Assembly (NCBI GenBank): GCA_046757965.1
Contig: JBHHZI010000044.1
Span: 1 to 21,518, forward strand
DNA: 21,518 bases
Direction: 5' to 3'
Source: JBHHZI01 sp046757965
GTDB taxonomy: Bacteria; Acidobacteriota; Polarisedimenticolia; SMYD01
The notes under the pieces were generated by a model, which saw only the letters and a list, made by a program, of their open reading frames with translations, was not told where the DNA came from and made no database searches. A program made the translations under genes and the position numbers. Positions within the stretch are counted from its first letter, which is position 1, and the number at the start of each line of letters is the position of its first letter. Below are positions 7,298 to 14,734 of this stretch, one piece after another.

Positions 7298-7996
7298 GTG
7301 ATCACTGTCCGTCTGGCGAGCGAGCGGGGCCACTTCGACCACGGGTGGCTCGACACGTACCATTCCTTCTCCTTCGGCGAGTACCAGGACCCGGAACACA
7401 TGGGGTTCCGGTCCCTCAGGGTGATCAACGAGGATCGGGTGCAACCCGGGGCGGGCTTTCCCACCCACCATCACCGGGACATGGAGATCATCACCTGGGT
7501 CGTCGCAGGCTCGCTGTCTCACAAGGACAGCCTCGGCAACGAGTTCACCTTGCAGGCGGGCGCTGTGCAGCGCATGTCGGCCGGCACCGGCGTCACGCAC
7601 AGCGAGTTCAATGCATCGGATGAGCACCCGGTGCACTTTCTCCAGATCTGGGTCGTGCCTGCAGAGCCGGGAATGCCGCCGGGCTACGAGGAGCATGCGC
7701 TTGCCGAGACCCCCGGCCACGAGGGCCTGCAACTGCTGGCCTCCCCGGACGGACGCCTTGGCGCTCTCACCATTCACCAGGACACCACCATCTGGACCAC
7801 GAGGCTCTCCCCGGGCCAGGAGACCGTGCAGCCGGTCGCCCCCGGACGCCACGGCTGGGTGCAGTTGATCGGGGGCGAGGCCCAGGTGAACGGCCGGAGA
7901 CTGCAGGCGAGCGACGGGGCGGCCCTCACCGACGAATCCCGCCTGCACATCCTCTCACAGACCGCCAGCGAGCTGCTGTTCTTCGATCTGGCCTGA
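7298..7996 (+). CDS. Pirin family cupin protein (YhhW-like)
   Basis: This 232-residue bicupin protein carries the standard pirin signatures: DTYHSFSFGEYQDPEHMGF near residues 19-37, FPTHHHRDMEI (54-64) and QRMSAGTGVTHSEFN (91-105). The expected metal ligands are all present: His57, His59, His101 and Glu103, the same positions as in E. coli YhhW. Pirins bind one metal ion. Some have quercetin dioxygenase activity in vitro and others bind partner proteins, so the cellular role cannot be read from sequence. The GTG at 7298 matches where pirin homology begins (ITVRLASERGH) and follows GGAGGA (7288-7293) with a short four-base spacer. The stop is TGA at 7994-7996. It lies 56 bases behind the lipid fusion and has its own promoter candidate. 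Confidence 0.92.
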   Translation: MITVRLASERGHFDHGWLDTYHSFSFGEYQDPEHMGFRSLRVINEDRVQPGAGFPTHHHRDMEIITWVVAGSLSHKDSLGNEFTLQAGAVQRMSAGTGVTHSEFNASDEHPVHFLQIWVVPAEPGMPPGYEEHALAETPGHEGLQLLASPDGRLGALTIHQDTTIWTTRLSPGQETVQPVAPGRHGWVQLIGGEAQVNGRRLQASDGAALTDESRLHILSQTASELLFFDLA

Positions 7997-8334
7997 CGAT
8001 GGTCGGCGATGAGGTCTGTGCGGGCAACGCTCGCCGCTGCGCCTTGTCGCTGGCGGCCCGGCTGTTCGTCCTGGTCGATACCGCGAGGCGGGATCACGAC
8101 CGAGAACCGCTGGTGTGGAACGACGCTCTCGCCCGGCCATCGTCACAACATTCTCGATCCCCGTGGCCATGATGGTGGAGGACGGGCATGTGAACACCCG
8201 TCTATCATTGAGGCCGCTTCAGGTGCCGGGGACGCGCGAAGCTTGTTCCGGCGTCGCGGGGTAGCCGGCGGGCCTTTCTGACATTGAACCGGCGTGGTTT
8301 CGGGGGTATGTTGAGGCGCTCCGGAGGAACGCGC
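7997..8334. other. Intergenic stretch upstream of the cytochrome
   Basis: This 338-base stretch has no gene that can be supported. Short open frames on both strands look random, rich in Arg and Pro. It contains a promoter-like element with an inverted repeat at 8181-8208 and the ribosome-binding site of the cytochrome gene, GGAGGA at 8323-8328. Confidence 0.5.
8181..8208 (+). promoter_or_regulatory. Promoter-like element with inverted repeat, cytochrome gene
   Basis: TATCAT (8203-8208) matches five of six bases of a -10 box. No good -35 hexamer stands before it. Instead a perfect inverted repeat, GACGGG (8181-8186) and CCCGTC (8197-8202) with a ten-base spacer, covers that position and abuts the -10. 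This arrangement resembles an activator or repressor site. Confidence 0.3.
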
Positions 8335-10461
8335 GTGCGATCAGTTGCTGGGGTCCATTCAGGGTGGGGAGAGCGCACATCGCGCTGGGTGATTTGCGGC
8401 GTGGCCGTCGGCGCCGTCGCCGTGCTCGCCGCGTGCGGTTCCCCGGACCCGTCGGTGCCGGCCGACCGGGCGGATCCGGCCGGTGATACGACCGGGTGTT
8501 TGGACCCCCCGGCTGCGGCCGCACCGGTGAACGGCTATGCCGTCGGCTACGTCTCGCCGGCAGATCCGGCCTTTCGCACCAACGGACCGCCCTCGGCCGT
8601 TCCGGCCAATCAGAACCTGTCCCGCGACGTCGCCTACACCGGCAGCGCGGAGTGCAGCGTCTGCCACTTCGACATTCACGACACGTTCAAGCACACCGGC
8701 ATGGGGAGCGCCTTCTATCCGTTCGACGTCGACGACGCCATCGAGGACTTCACCACACACAACGAGATGATCCTGCCATCCGGAGTCCACTACCGGATGG
8801 TCCTGCGAGGGCGACGCGCCTATCAGCAGCAGTATGTTCTCGACGCAGGCGGCAGCCCCATCGCCTTCGATGAGCGGCGGATCGATTATGTCATCGGCTC
8901 GGGGAATCACAGCCGGTCGTATGTGACCATCGAGGACGACAAGCTGTACCAGATGCCGGTCTGCTGGTATCCCGACACATCTCAGTGGGATCTGTGCCCG
9001 GGGTACGAGGGGCAGAACGACCACTTCACACGCAAGATCACGCAGCCCTGCGTGTTCTGTCACAACGGCCGCATGGAACCGGTTCCCGGCCCCGCCCCCA
9101 ACGTTTTTCGACGTCCATACGCCACCGGCATCGGCTGCGAGCGATGCCACGGTCCCGGCGCCCTGCATGTCGCGAAGCACTGGGCAGCCCCCCCGGGCGA
9201 GCCGATGGGAACACTGGACGAGACCATCGTCAACCCGGCCCGTCTGCCTCCGGACCGGCGCATGCAGATCTGCCTGCAGTGCCACATGGGCGATTCGAAG
9301 GCGACCGCCATGGTCAACCGCGACGGGGTCAGCACGCAGGACTGGCGGCCGGGCCAGCGCATCGACGAGGCGATCCTGCTGTTTCGCGACACGGAACCGT
9401 CGCCCACCGATTTCGGGCTGTCGGCACAGGCGGACCGGCTGTTCCTCAGCCGCTGCTTTCAGCAGAGCGGTGGGCAACTGGAATGCCTGACCTGCCACAA
9501 CCCACATGAGACCGTCTACGATGGACAACGTCCCGCAGACTTCTTCACCGCCCGCTGCAGGGAATGTCACGACGATGCCGACTGCGGCGCGAGCCGGGCG
9601 GACCGAGATGCGACACAACCGCCGGACAACTGTGTCGTCTGCCACATGCGCTCGACCGAACCGGATGACCATCCCCACACCACCTTCACCGATCACTGGA
9701 TCCGTGCCCGCATCGATGTCCCGCCTCGCGAGCCCTCCCGGCACACGATGGTTCCGATGCTGCCGGAGGGATTTGCCCGGCTGCCGGTGGCGGAACAATT
9801 CTATTATCTTGGCAAGGCGTACCTGCGACGCTCCTTGACGACCAGCGGTCCGGAACGGACCGATCTGCGTTCGCGCGCGGAGGAGGTTCTGCACCGGGCC
9901 GTGGATTGTGGTCTCGACACCGCACCGACATGGTTCGAACTCGGCGTCAACCTCAAGTACGAGCAACGCTGGGCGTCGGCCATCACGGCGTTCGAGAGCT
10001 CCCTGGCACGAGACAGGGCACACCGAGACGCGGCCTTCGCCCTCGGGCAGAGCCTCATGGCCGTCGGCCGGCCGGCCGAAGCCGCGGCAACCTTCTCCGC
10101 GATCCTCGAGCGCGTTCCTGAAGACGGCGCCGCGATGGCCGAACTGGGGCTCGTCCAGCTCGGGTTCCGGCGGCCGGCGGAGGCGCTCCGCCTCTACGAC
10201 ACGGCACTGCGGGCGGATCCGATGAAGCCGTCCCTGCATGCCAACCGCAGCATGAGCCTCCAGGCAGGAGGCCGGACGGAGGACGCGCTGGAGGCCATGG
10301 AACGGGCCCTTCGCCTGAACCCGGAAAGTAGTGAGTACTGGCGCTTTTACGCCTCGCTTCTGCAGGCGGCAGGTCGCCCGGGCGAGGCCGGAGAGGCGGC
10401 ACGCCAGGCGCTGCAGGCGAGACCCCCTGCGGAACCGGTCGCCGGAGGCCCCATGCGGTGA
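8335..10461 (+). CDS. Heptahaem c-type cytochrome / TPR lipoprotein
   Basis: This predicted 708-residue protein starts with a lipoprotein signal (hydrophobic VICGVAVGAVAV, then LAAC with Cys34). Seven CXXCH haem-binding motifs follow at residues 107 (CSVCH), 239 (CVFCH), 268 (CERCH), 313 (CLQCH), 384 (CLTCH), 408 (CRECH) and 433 (CVVCH). The haem part ends with the histidine-rich DHPHTTFTDHWIR typical of multihaem-TPR proteins. Residues from about 500 on are helical tetratricopeptide repeats (for example AEAAATFSAILERVPEDGAAMAELG). It should be an exported, membrane-anchored electron carrier or oxidoreductase subunit that docks a partner through the TPRs; substrate and partner are unknown. 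The GTG at 8335 was chosen because GGAGGA lies six bases upstream and it gives a normal signal peptide. An ATG at 8308 or a TTG at 8284 would only lengthen the N-terminus. No maturation genes are in view. Confidence 0.88.
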   Translation: MRSVAGVHSGWGERTSRWVICGVAVGAVAVLAACGSPDPSVPADRADPAGDTTGCLDPPAAAAPVNGYAVGYVSPADPAFRTNGPPSAVPANQNLSRDVAYTGSAECSVCHFDIHDTFKHTGMGSAFYPFDVDDAIEDFTTHNEMILPSGVHYRMVLRGRRAYQQQYVLDAGGSPIAFDERRIDYVIGSGNHSRSYVTIEDDKLYQMPVCWYPDTSQWDLCPGYEGQNDHFTRKITQPCVFCHNGRMEPVPGPAPNVFRRPYATGIGCERCHGPGALHVAKHWAAPPGEPMGTLDETIVNPARLPPDRRMQICLQCHMGDSKATAMVNRDGVSTQDWRPGQRIDEAILLFRDTEPSPTDFGLSAQADRLFLSRCFQQSGGQLECLTCHNPHETVYDGQRPADFFTARCRECHDDADCGASRADRDATQPPDNCVVCHMRSTEPDDHPHTTFTDHWIRARIDVPPREPSRHTMVPMLPEGFARLPVAEQFYYLGKAYLRRSLTTSGPERTDLRSRAEEVLHRAVDCGLDTAPTWFELGVNLKYEQRWASAITAFESSLARDRAHRDAAFALGQSLMAVGRPAEAAATFSAILERVPEDGAAMAELGLVQLGFRRPAEALRLYDTALRADPMKPSLHANRSMSLQAGGRTEDALEAMERALRLNPESSEYWRFYASLLQAAGRPGEAGEAARQALQARPPAEPVAGGPMR

Positions 10462-10509
10462 CCCGACATGATCCGTTGCGCCGGTGCGCCAGAGATACCG
10501 GCTGAGAGT

Positions 10510-10537
10510 GTGCCGCGCGACCCGACGCGCGCGGCAC
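10510..10537. terminator. Hairpin between convergent genes
   Basis: GTGCCGCGCG (10510-10519) and CGCGCGGCAC (10528-10537) form a perfect 10-bp stem with an eight-base loop. It lies in the 87-base gap between the convergent cytochrome and OmpA-family genes, so it could end transcription from both sides. There is no flanking T-run. Confidence 0.55.
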
Positions 10538-10548
10538 CGGCCCCCCCG

Positions 10549-11226
10549 CTAGCGCGCCTTCGCCTTCAGGAGAATATCCACGCGACGATTGAGATGCCGG
10601 CCGGTGGCGGTGTCATTGGTGGCCACCGGCTGGGATTCCCCGTATCCCACCGCTGCGATGCGCTTCGGTTCGATGCTGCGGCCAACGAGAAAATTCGCTA
10701 CTGACTGCGCCCGGCGCTCGGACAGGGCCTGGTTGTGCTCCTCGCTGCCGGTGGAGTCGGTGTGGCCCTGGACGATCACCGCGGTCTTGGGGAACTCGGC
10801 AAAGACACCCGCAACGTCGTCCAGAGTCGCCCGGGACGATGGATTGAGTGAGGCGGAGTCCACCGCGAAGAGCACGTCGGATTCGAAATGCACCAGCAGC
10901 ATGTCGTCGCCGACGGACTCCACCGTCGTTCCGGGGATCCGGGCCAGCTTCTCCTCCTGCCGGTCCATGTAGTTTCCCACCCCGGCGCCGATGCCGGCCC
11001 CGATGGCCGCTCCCGCCAGGATCTCGTCTGCATCGCCTTCACCGAGCACCGCACCGAGAAACGCACCCGCCGCCGCGCCGATGGCGGCCCCCTTCTTGGT
11101 CTTGTCCTTGCGGGTCGTGCTGCTGGACGTGCCGTGGCTGTCCAGCAGCGAACAGGATGTCGCGCCGACCAGGAGCATCGCGAACACCATGATGACGACC
11201 ATCCGCTGACTGATACGATTCGCCAT
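10549..11226 (-). CDS. OmpA-family glycine-zipper lipoprotein (YiaD-like)
   Basis: This 225-residue predicted outer-membrane lipoprotein has a signal peptide ending in GATSC (Cys25), although the residue at -3 is Ala rather than the usual Leu. A Gly/Ala-rich glycine-zipper segment follows (about 46-86, GAAIGAAAGAFLGAVLG and GAAIGAGIGAGVG). The OmpA-like peptidoglycan-binding domain occupies about 112-222. It has GHTDSTG (154-160), LSERRAQSV (168-176) and NRRVDI (213-218), and keeps the Asp157 and Arg172 expected to contact diaminopimelate. The role is to tether the outer membrane to the cell wall. The ATG at 11224-11226 was chosen because it gives a compact lipoprotein signal and follows a purine-rich GAGAGG. 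The frame stays open upstream to 11304 without similarity. It lies 162 bases behind thrC on the same strand and probably forms its own transcript. Confidence 0.88.
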   Translation of the reverse strand: MANRISQRMVVIMVFAMLLVGATSCSLLDSHGTSSSTTRKDKTKKGAAIGAAAGAFLGAVLGEGDADEILAGAAIGAGIGAGVGNYMDRQEEKLARIPGTTVESVGDDMLLVHFESDVLFAVDSASLNPSSRATLDDVAGVFAEFPKTAVIVQGHTDSTGSEEHNQALSERRAQSVANFLVGRSIEPKRIAAVGYGESQPVATNDTATGRHLNRRVDILLKAKAR

Positions 11227-11340
11227 GGCACACCTCTCGCCGGGAACAGGCCTCACGTGACCCGCCGGCATCGACGGTTTATCTGATCCCCGCACGCGGC
11301 GCAACCGCCCCCGTTATTCACCGTTCGGCTCCGCTACGAA

Positions 11341-11352
11341 TGGGTCGACCCA
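11341..11352. repeat. 12-bp palindrome downstream of thrC
   Basis: TGGGTCGACCCA is a perfect palindrome located 37 bases after the thrC stop, in the gap before the OmpA-family gene. It could fold only into a short four-pair hairpin. It may be a protein-binding dyad for the downstream gene or part of the operon end; the sequence does not decide. Confidence 0.3.
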
Positions 11353-11388
11353 CCCACGTCGGAATAGCTGTTCGAGGCCGGGCCCGGT

Positions 11389-12687
11389 TCACGCCATCAG
11401 CAGCGCCCGCAGGGCTTGCGCCTCGGCGGGCAGGTCGGTCACCACTTCTTCCCGGTCGAGGCAGGCGGCCAGCCGTTCCGGCACCGGCACCGGCTCGCCG
11501 GTCTCCTCCTCGACCACCTCGGCGCACTTCGCCGGGTGGGCCGTTGCCAGGAACAGGCCGCGGGCCTCGGGTGCCGCCACGGCCAGTCCCGCCTGGACAC
11601 CGAGGTAGCCGATGGCCGAGTGAGGATCGATCACCGCCCCCGAGGCGGTGTGCAGGTCCCGGATGGTCTGCCGAGCCGCGCCGTCGGTGTGGGCGCTGCC
11701 GAGCAGATCCTCCTGCAAGGCGAGCAGGTCATGCCGGTAGAGGGCCATCAGCCGGGCGAAATTGCTCGGGTGACCCACATCCATGGCGCTGGCGATGGTG
11801 GCAACAGACGCCCTCGGCTCGAACCGTCCCGACTGCAGATAGGCCGGCACGACATCGTTGATATTCGTCGCCGCCACGAAGCGCGACACGGGCAACCCCA
11901 GACGGCGGGCCATCAGCCCGGCGGTCAGGTTGCCGAAGTTTCCCGACGGCGTGGCGATGACCAGCGGCGCCGACGACACGGGCAACTGGGCGACCCCGTG
12001 GAAGTAGTAGACGATCTGCGGCAGGAGGCGCCCCAGGTTGATGGAGTTCGCCGAGGCCAGGCGACAGTGCTGCCTGAGGTCCGCGTCGGCCAGCGCCTGC
12101 CGCGCCAGCCGCTGGCAGTCATCGAAGCTGCCGCCGACGGCGACGGCCTGCACCGTCTTGCCCAGCGTGGTGAACTGCTGCTGCTGCCGGGCGCTGACGC
12201 GGCCACGAGGGAAGAGCACGACGACCCGCACACCGGGGCGGTTCCCGAACGCGTGGGCGATGGCGCCTCCGGTATCGCCCGACGTGGCCACCAGGACGGT
12301 GAGTTCCCGCTCGCCGTCGCGCAGGAAGTGGGCCATCAGCTCCGCCATGACCCGGCCGCCCACATCCTTGAAGGAGAGGGTCGGCCCGTGGAACAGTTCG
12401 AGGCACCACACCCTATCGCCGACCGCCACCACCGGTGCCGGAAAATCGAGCGCCGATGCCGCCACCCGGGCGATCACGTCCGACGGCAGGTCATCTCCAA
12501 GCAGGTGCTGGAGAATGACGCTCCCCACATCCGCGAAGGACGCGCCGCGAAGGCGCGCGATCGCACGCGCGGACAGCGGCACGAGACGCTCCGGCAGGTA
12601 GAGACCCCCATCCGGAGCCACACCGGCGAACAGCGCCTCCTCCAGCGACACGCCCGCCCCGGAACCGCCGGTGCTGATGTACTTCAC
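11389..12687 (-). CDS. thrC: Threonine synthase
   Basis: This 432-residue pyridoxal-phosphate enzyme converts O-phosphohomoserine to threonine, the last step of the pathway. The sequence starts MKYISTGGSGAGVSLEEALFAG in pattern, like the E. coli-type enzyme. It has FHGPTLSFKDVGGR with the PLP lysine at Lys107, the same number as in E. coli ThrC. ATSGDTGGAIAHAF and ATPSGNFGNLTAG (the phosphate-binding SGN motif) follow. Length is normal for the family. The start is a GTG at 12685-12687 that overlaps the thrB stop as GTGA. No Shine-Dalgarno sequence stands before it, so translation probably depends on ribosomes finishing thrB. It is the last gene of the thr operon. Confidence 0.96.
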   Translation of the reverse strand: MKYISTGGSGAGVSLEEALFAGVAPDGGLYLPERLVPLSARAIARLRGASFADVGSVILQHLLGDDLPSDVIARVAASALDFPAPVVAVGDRVWCLELFHGPTLSFKDVGGRVMAELMAHFLRDGERELTVLVATSGDTGGAIAHAFGNRPGVRVVVLFPRGRVSARQQQQFTTLGKTVQAVAVGGSFDDCQRLARQALADADLRQHCRLASANSINLGRLLPQIVYYFHGVAQLPVSSAPLVIATPSGNFGNLTAGLMARRLGLPVSRFVAATNINDVVPAYLQSGRFEPRASVATIASAMDVGHPSNFARLMALYRHDLLALQEDLLGSAHTDGAARQTIRDLHTASGAVIDPHSAIGYLGVQAGLAVAAPEARGLFLATAHPAKCAEVVEEETGEPVPVPERLAACLDREEVVTDLPAEAQALRALLMA

Positions 12688-13628
12688 GCGGCCACGACCC
12701 GGGCACCGCGCCGGTCGACCGCGCCAACGTGGCGGTCGCAGCCGGTCGCGGCCACCTCCTGGAAGGCGGTCGCCATGGCGGCCACGACAGCGTCCGCGGC
12801 AGCGCGTCCACGGCAGAGGGCGAAGAGCGACGGACCCGATCCCGAGAGGCCGCAGCCGGTGGCCCCTCCGTCGAGAGCCGCCTGCTTGACCGCCGCAAAG
12901 CCCGGCACCCGCCCGGCGCGCTGCGGCTCGGCCACCTGGTCACGAAGACAGCGCCCGAGCAGCTCCCAGTCATCCACATGCACCGCGTGAACGAAGGCGC
13001 CGACATCGCCCCACTGTGCCGCCGCGACGGCCAGCGGCACGCGCTCCGCGAGCTCGACCCGCGCGTCGGCCGTTGACACCTCCACATGGGGCCGGATGAG
13101 CGCGATCCAGAGGTCTGCCGGGACGGGCAGGCGGATGATCTCCGGGGGCGAGGTGACGCGGGCGAGGATCAGGCCCCCATAGAGACAGGCCGCGGCATTG
13201 TCGGCATGCCCGGCTCCCGCCGCCGTCTTCTCCCCCTCGAGCGCACAGGTGAGGAGATCCGGTAGGGCCAGACCGGCTCCCAGGACCGCGTCGACGGCGC
13301 ACACCGCCGCCACCGCGCTGGCCGCACTGCCTCCCAGCCCGCTGCACAGCGGCAACCCCTTGTCCAGGTCCAGCCGCACGCCTCGATCCGGGGCGTGTCG
13401 AGCCAGCAGCGCAGCCGCCGCGACCGTCGCGGTGTTGCGGGCCACGTCGCGCGGCAGGCGACCGTCATCGCCGGTGATGCGCCCGAGACTCACGCCCGCC
13501 TCCGCCGTGCAGGTCGCTCTCACCCGGTCGCCCGGGCCATCCAGCGCCAGGCCCAGCACGTCGAAGCCGCATGACAGGTTGGCCAGGCTGGCAGGGGCGA
13601 AGGCAGTGATGGACGCTGCTGCCGTCAT
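12684..13628 (-). CDS. thrB: Homoserine kinase (GHMP family)
   Basis: This 314-residue cytoplasmic enzyme phosphorylates homoserine with ATP. The N-terminal APASLANLSCGFDVLGLAL (11-29) matches the homoserine kinase form of GHMP motif 1. The ATP-binding motif LPLCSGLGGSAAS lies at 92-104, and GCGLSGSGPSLFAL near 260 is motif 3. The ATG at 13626-13628 overlaps the asd stop as ATGA; the frame is open further upstream, but homology begins right after this ATG. It feeds threonine synthase, whose GTG overlaps the thrB stop. Nothing unusual is seen in the catalytic motifs. Confidence 0.96.
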   Translation of the reverse strand: MTAAASITAFAPASLANLSCGFDVLGLALDGPGDRVRATCTAEAGVSLGRITGDDGRLPRDVARNTATVAAAALLARHAPDRGVRLDLDKGLPLCSGLGGSAASAVAAVCAVDAVLGAGLALPDLLTCALEGEKTAAGAGHADNAAACLYGGLILARVTSPPEIIRLPVPADLWIALIRPHVEVSTADARVELAERVPLAVAAAQWGDVGAFVHAVHVDDWELLGRCLRDQVAEPQRAGRVPGFAAVKQAALDGGATGCGLSGSGPSLFALCRGRAAADAVVAAMATAFQEVAATGCDRHVGAVDRRGARVVAA

Positions 13629-14734
13629 CTCCCACCGGTGCGGGCAACTCCGGGCGGGGCCACACCGGGAAGGTACCCACGGGCCACTGCCAGTTCGCCG
13701 ACCAGCAAGGCTCCGCCCGCGGCGCCACGCACCGTGTTGTGGCTCACGGTGACGAACTTGAAGTCCTGCACCGGGCACGGCCGTACCCGACCGACGGAGC
13801 AGGCCATGCCCCCGTCGAGATCGCGATGCAGGCGGGGCTGCGGCCCGTCCTCGTCGTCGATGACGTGAACGGGGCAGCGCGGTGCACTCGGCAGGTTGCG
13901 AACGCCGGCATCGGCCTGGAACGTCGTCCAGGTGGTGCGCAGATCATCGACAGTTGCCGGCCGCGCCAGCCTCACCGACACGCAGGCGGTGTGTCCGTCG
14001 ACGACGCCCACGCGGTTGCACTGCGCGCTGATGGGAAACTCCGCCGGTTCGATGCGGCCATCGGTCAGCTCGCCGAGAATCTTGAGCGGCTCCGCCTCGA
14101 GCTTCTCCTCTTCCCCTTCGATGCGCGGGATGACGTTGTCGGCGATCTCCAGTCCCGGCACGCCGGGCAGGCCGGCGCCCGAGATCGCCTGCAGCGTCGT
14201 GACCTGCACCGCCCTCAGGCCGAACCGCGCCGCCAGCGGCGCCAGCGCCATGACCAGGCCGATGCTGGAACAGTTCGGGTTGGTGATGATGGCACCGGCA
14301 CCCTCCGCCGCCGCATCCAGCACGCCCAGGTGATCAGGGTTGACCTCCGGGATGATCAGGGGCACTGATGGAGCGAGACGATGGCTCTTCGCGTTGGAGA
14401 TCACCAGATGTCCGGCGGCGGCAAACGCCGTCTCGATCGGGCCGGCCACCTCGCCATCCAGGGCCGAGAAGACCAGGGCGGGTTTCCCGTCGGGCGTGCA
14501 CGGTTCGACCATCGCGTCCGCGGCCGCAACCGGCAGCGGCCGGGCCTGCCGCCAGCGCACGATGTCCGCGTAGCGCCGCCCGGCGGAACGGTCCGAGGCC
14601 GCGACACTCGCCAGCGAGAACCAGGCGTGTTCCGCCAGGAGCGAGACGAATCGCTGCCCGACCATCCCGGTGGCGCCCAGCACCGCCACGGGAATCCGCG
14701 CTGTACCCGGCGCTCGTTTGTCTTGCCGCCTCAT
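13625..14734 (-). CDS. asd: Aspartate-semialdehyde dehydrogenase, fungal/archaeal-type
   Basis: This 369-residue enzyme reduces aspartyl phosphate to aspartate semialdehyde with NADPH, step two of the pathway. It has the dinucleotide motif GATGMVGQRF (20-29) and the catalytic cysteine Cys155 in NPNCSSIGL. QAISGAGLPGVPG and SAQCNRVGVVDGH follow, and GFxSVGRIR/HNT-type segments (CSVGRVR, VSHNTVRGAAG) lie near the end. These features align better with yeast Hom2 and archaeal enzymes than with the E. coli Asd branch. The ATG at 14732-14734 overlaps the thrA stop as ATGA. The first 14 residues (MRRQDKRAPGTARI) are a basic extension before the Rossmann fold. Its position between thrA and thrB supplies the enzyme that links the two halves of the ThrA reaction sequence. 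Confidence 0.95.
   Translation of the reverse strand: MRRQDKRAPGTARIPVAVLGATGMVGQRFVSLLAEHAWFSLASVAASDRSAGRRYADIVRWRQARPLPVAAADAMVEPCTPDGKPALVFSALDGEVAGPIETAFAAAGHLVISNAKSHRLAPSVPLIIPEVNPDHLGVLDAAAEGAGAIITNPNCSSIGLVMALAPLAARFGLRAVQVTTLQAISGAGLPGVPGLEIADNVIPRIEGEEEKLEAEPLKILGELTDGRIEPAEFPISAQCNRVGVVDGHTACVSVRLARPATVDDLRTTWTTFQADAGVRNLPSAPRCPVHVIDDEDGPQPRLHRDLDGGMACSVGRVRPCPVQDFKFVTVSHNTVRGAAGGALLVGELAVARGYLPGVAPPGVARTGGR

Noticed and set aside
8009..8281. 90-residue open frame between the pirin and cytochrome genes
   Set aside because: It shows random Arg/Pro/Gly-rich composition, no ribosome-binding site and no recognisable motif.
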